Part shown: positions 38,433 through 39,597 of the stretch, piece by piece
Layout: every line of letters starts with the position of its first letter
Numbering within the stretch: position 1 is the stretch's first letter
Source of the DNA: Flavobacteriales bacterium CG_4_10_14_0_2_um_filter_35_18
GTDB taxonomy: Bacteria; Bacteroidota; Bacteroidia; Flavobacteriales; Flavobacteriaceae
DNA: 39,597 nucleotides
Assembly: GCA_002793215.1 (NCBI GenBank)
Contig: PFPU01000030.1
Location: forward strand, 1 to 39,597
Direction of reading: 5' to 3'
Program-made: the position numbers and the translations under genes
Notes under the pieces: generated by a model
What the model was told of the DNA's origin: nothing
The model's database searches: none
What the model saw: only the letters and a program-made list of their open reading frames with translations

Positions 38433-39597
38433 TTAAACACTCCGATACCGAAGTATCGGAAAAACTTCACCTTTGGTAAAATTACTGCGATTATCCGGTA
38501 ATTCCAAAAAAGCATCGGTCAAAGCCAAATTAGCCAAATCGCCTGAACCATTTCCTGAAATGGGCGTTGCCATCAATTTGCCTTCAACCTGGGTTAATTT
38601 TACCTGCAAAAAATAAGTCATTTCAGGTTTAAAATAAAAATCTTCGCTTAAAATGGCTTGCTGTTTGTTTTCAAAATTCAATCCAACGGATTTATAATAC
38701 CACGGATAAAAATATTTTACGCAATTTACAAAAGTTGAAACCGGATTTCCGGGGAAAGCAAAAATGGTTTTATCACCTTTTTTCCCAAACCAAAATGGTT
38801 TTCCCGGACGTTGTTTTACTTGGTGAAAGCGTTTTTTTACGCCCAATTCATTTAACACTTCGGGAATAAAATCGAATTTTCCTTTACTCACGGAGCCGCT
38901 CAACAACAAAACATCATAATGGTTTAATAAATCCTCAATATTTTGTTTTAAAACCGCTTTGTTGTCTTTAATGTGAAAGCTTGTAGATTTAAGATTTAAT
39001 CTTTTTAAAAGTGCTTCCAAGGTAAATACATTACTTCGTCTAATTTGGTGTGGTAAAGGTGTTTGGCTTACTTCAACCAGCTCATCACCAGTAGAAATGA
39101 CACAAATTTTTGGTTGTTTTGCCACCCGAACCCTGTTTTTTCCAACACTGGCTAAAATGCCAATTTCGGCGGCGCCAATTAAAATATTTGGTTCTAATAA
39201 AAGCGTTCCTTTGGCACAATCGGAACCTTGTTTATGGACGTTATCGCCTTGTTTTAAGGCATCTGATTTTAAAAAAATGTGCTTGGCTATCGTTTCGGTT
39301 AGCTCATATTTTATAACGGCATCGGCGTTTTTAGGCATTACAGCTCCCGTCATGACTTCAATACAATTTGAAGGATTTTTCAAGGTCAGTTGTTCGCTTC
39401 CTGCTGCTTGAACCCCTTCAATGTTGAATTCGCGTTGCCCTTTGTTAAACACTTCGATATCAACCGCTACCCCATCCATACTCACACGATCAAACGGCGG
39501 AAAATCGCGATCGGCTGTAATTGGCTCTTTTAAAACACGGTTAAAGGCATTCATAAAATTAACCGTTTCTACCCCAAAATCTGTTGTGTGATTTAAG
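38433..39597 (-). CDS. moeA: Molybdopterin molybdenumtransferase MoeA (5' end beyond the window)
   Basis: Motifs PPFDRVSMDGVAV, TGAVMPKNADAVIKYE, ISTGDELVE, LLSGSVSKGKFDF, FAFPGNPVSTFVN; the frame stays open upstream (LNHTTDFGVETVNFMNAFNRVL) to the window edge, so the given start at 39554 is internal. Confidence 0.94.
   Translation of the reverse strand, partial: LNHTTDFGVETVNFMNAFNRVLKEPITADRDFPPFDRVSMDGVAVDIEVFNKGQREFNIEGVQAAGSEQLTLKNPSNCIEVMTGAVMPKNADAVIKYELTETIAKHIFLKSDALKQGDNVHKQGSDCAKGTLLLEPNILIGAAEIGILASVGKNRVRVAKQPKICVISTGDELVEVSQTPLPHQIRRSNVFTLEALLKRLNLKSTSFHIKDNKAVLKQNIEDLLNHYDVLLLSGSVSKGKFDFIPEVLNELGVKKRFHQVKQRPGKPFWFGKKGDKTIFAFPGNPVSTFVNCVKYFYPWYYKSVGLNFENKQQAILSEDFYFKPEMTYFLQVKLTQVEGKLMATPISGNGSGDLANLALTDAFLELPDNRSNFTKGEVFPILRYRSV
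38441..38460 (-). repeat. Perfect hairpin with UUCG tetraloop overlapping the 3' end of moeA
   Basis: Minus strand TCCGATAC-TTCG-GTATCGGA, 8-bp perfect stem closing a C(UUCG)G tetraloop. Confidence 0.8.

Noticed and set aside
1-39597. Mobile element, prophage or defence island
   Set aside because: No transposase, integrase, phage or restriction/CRISPR motifs in any ORF; gene content is housekeeping and respiratory.

Overview
This 39.6-kb window is chromosomal DNA from a member of the Bacteroidota. The lineage is inferred from TAnnTTTG-type promoters, a type IX secretion plug homolog, many lipoproteins and AT-rich codon usage. It is mostly core metabolism: glpD/gpsA, a fused ornithine-lipid-type acyltransferase, aspartate kinase, fbp, an FMN glutamate-synthase-like protein, folB, an ArnT-like glycosyltransferase, tRNA-Cys(GCA), an S8 and an M1 peptidase, and a complete Na+-translocating NADH:quinone reductase operon (nqrABCDEF). 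The most interesting segment (about 24.7-32.2 kb) is a clade II-type nitrous oxide reductase cluster: FAS1 lipoprotein - cytochrome c lipoprotein - nosZ - 4-TM hypothetical - nosL - nosD - nosF - nosY. It is transcribed divergently from an Rrf2-family regulator with three clustered cysteines, across a short intergenic region holding two facing promoters and a candidate operator. The right end carries part of a molybdenum-cofactor operon (moeA - four-helix-bundle protein - moaC - mobA fusion - moeB). The four-helix-bundle gene appears to have a 1-nt frameshift in an A-run near its start. I saw no CRISPR array, IS element, prophage or rRNA. No wholly new system is demonstrated; the uncharacterised nos accessory genes and their regulatory region are the best leads. 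All family calls come from reading motifs by eye, without database searches.
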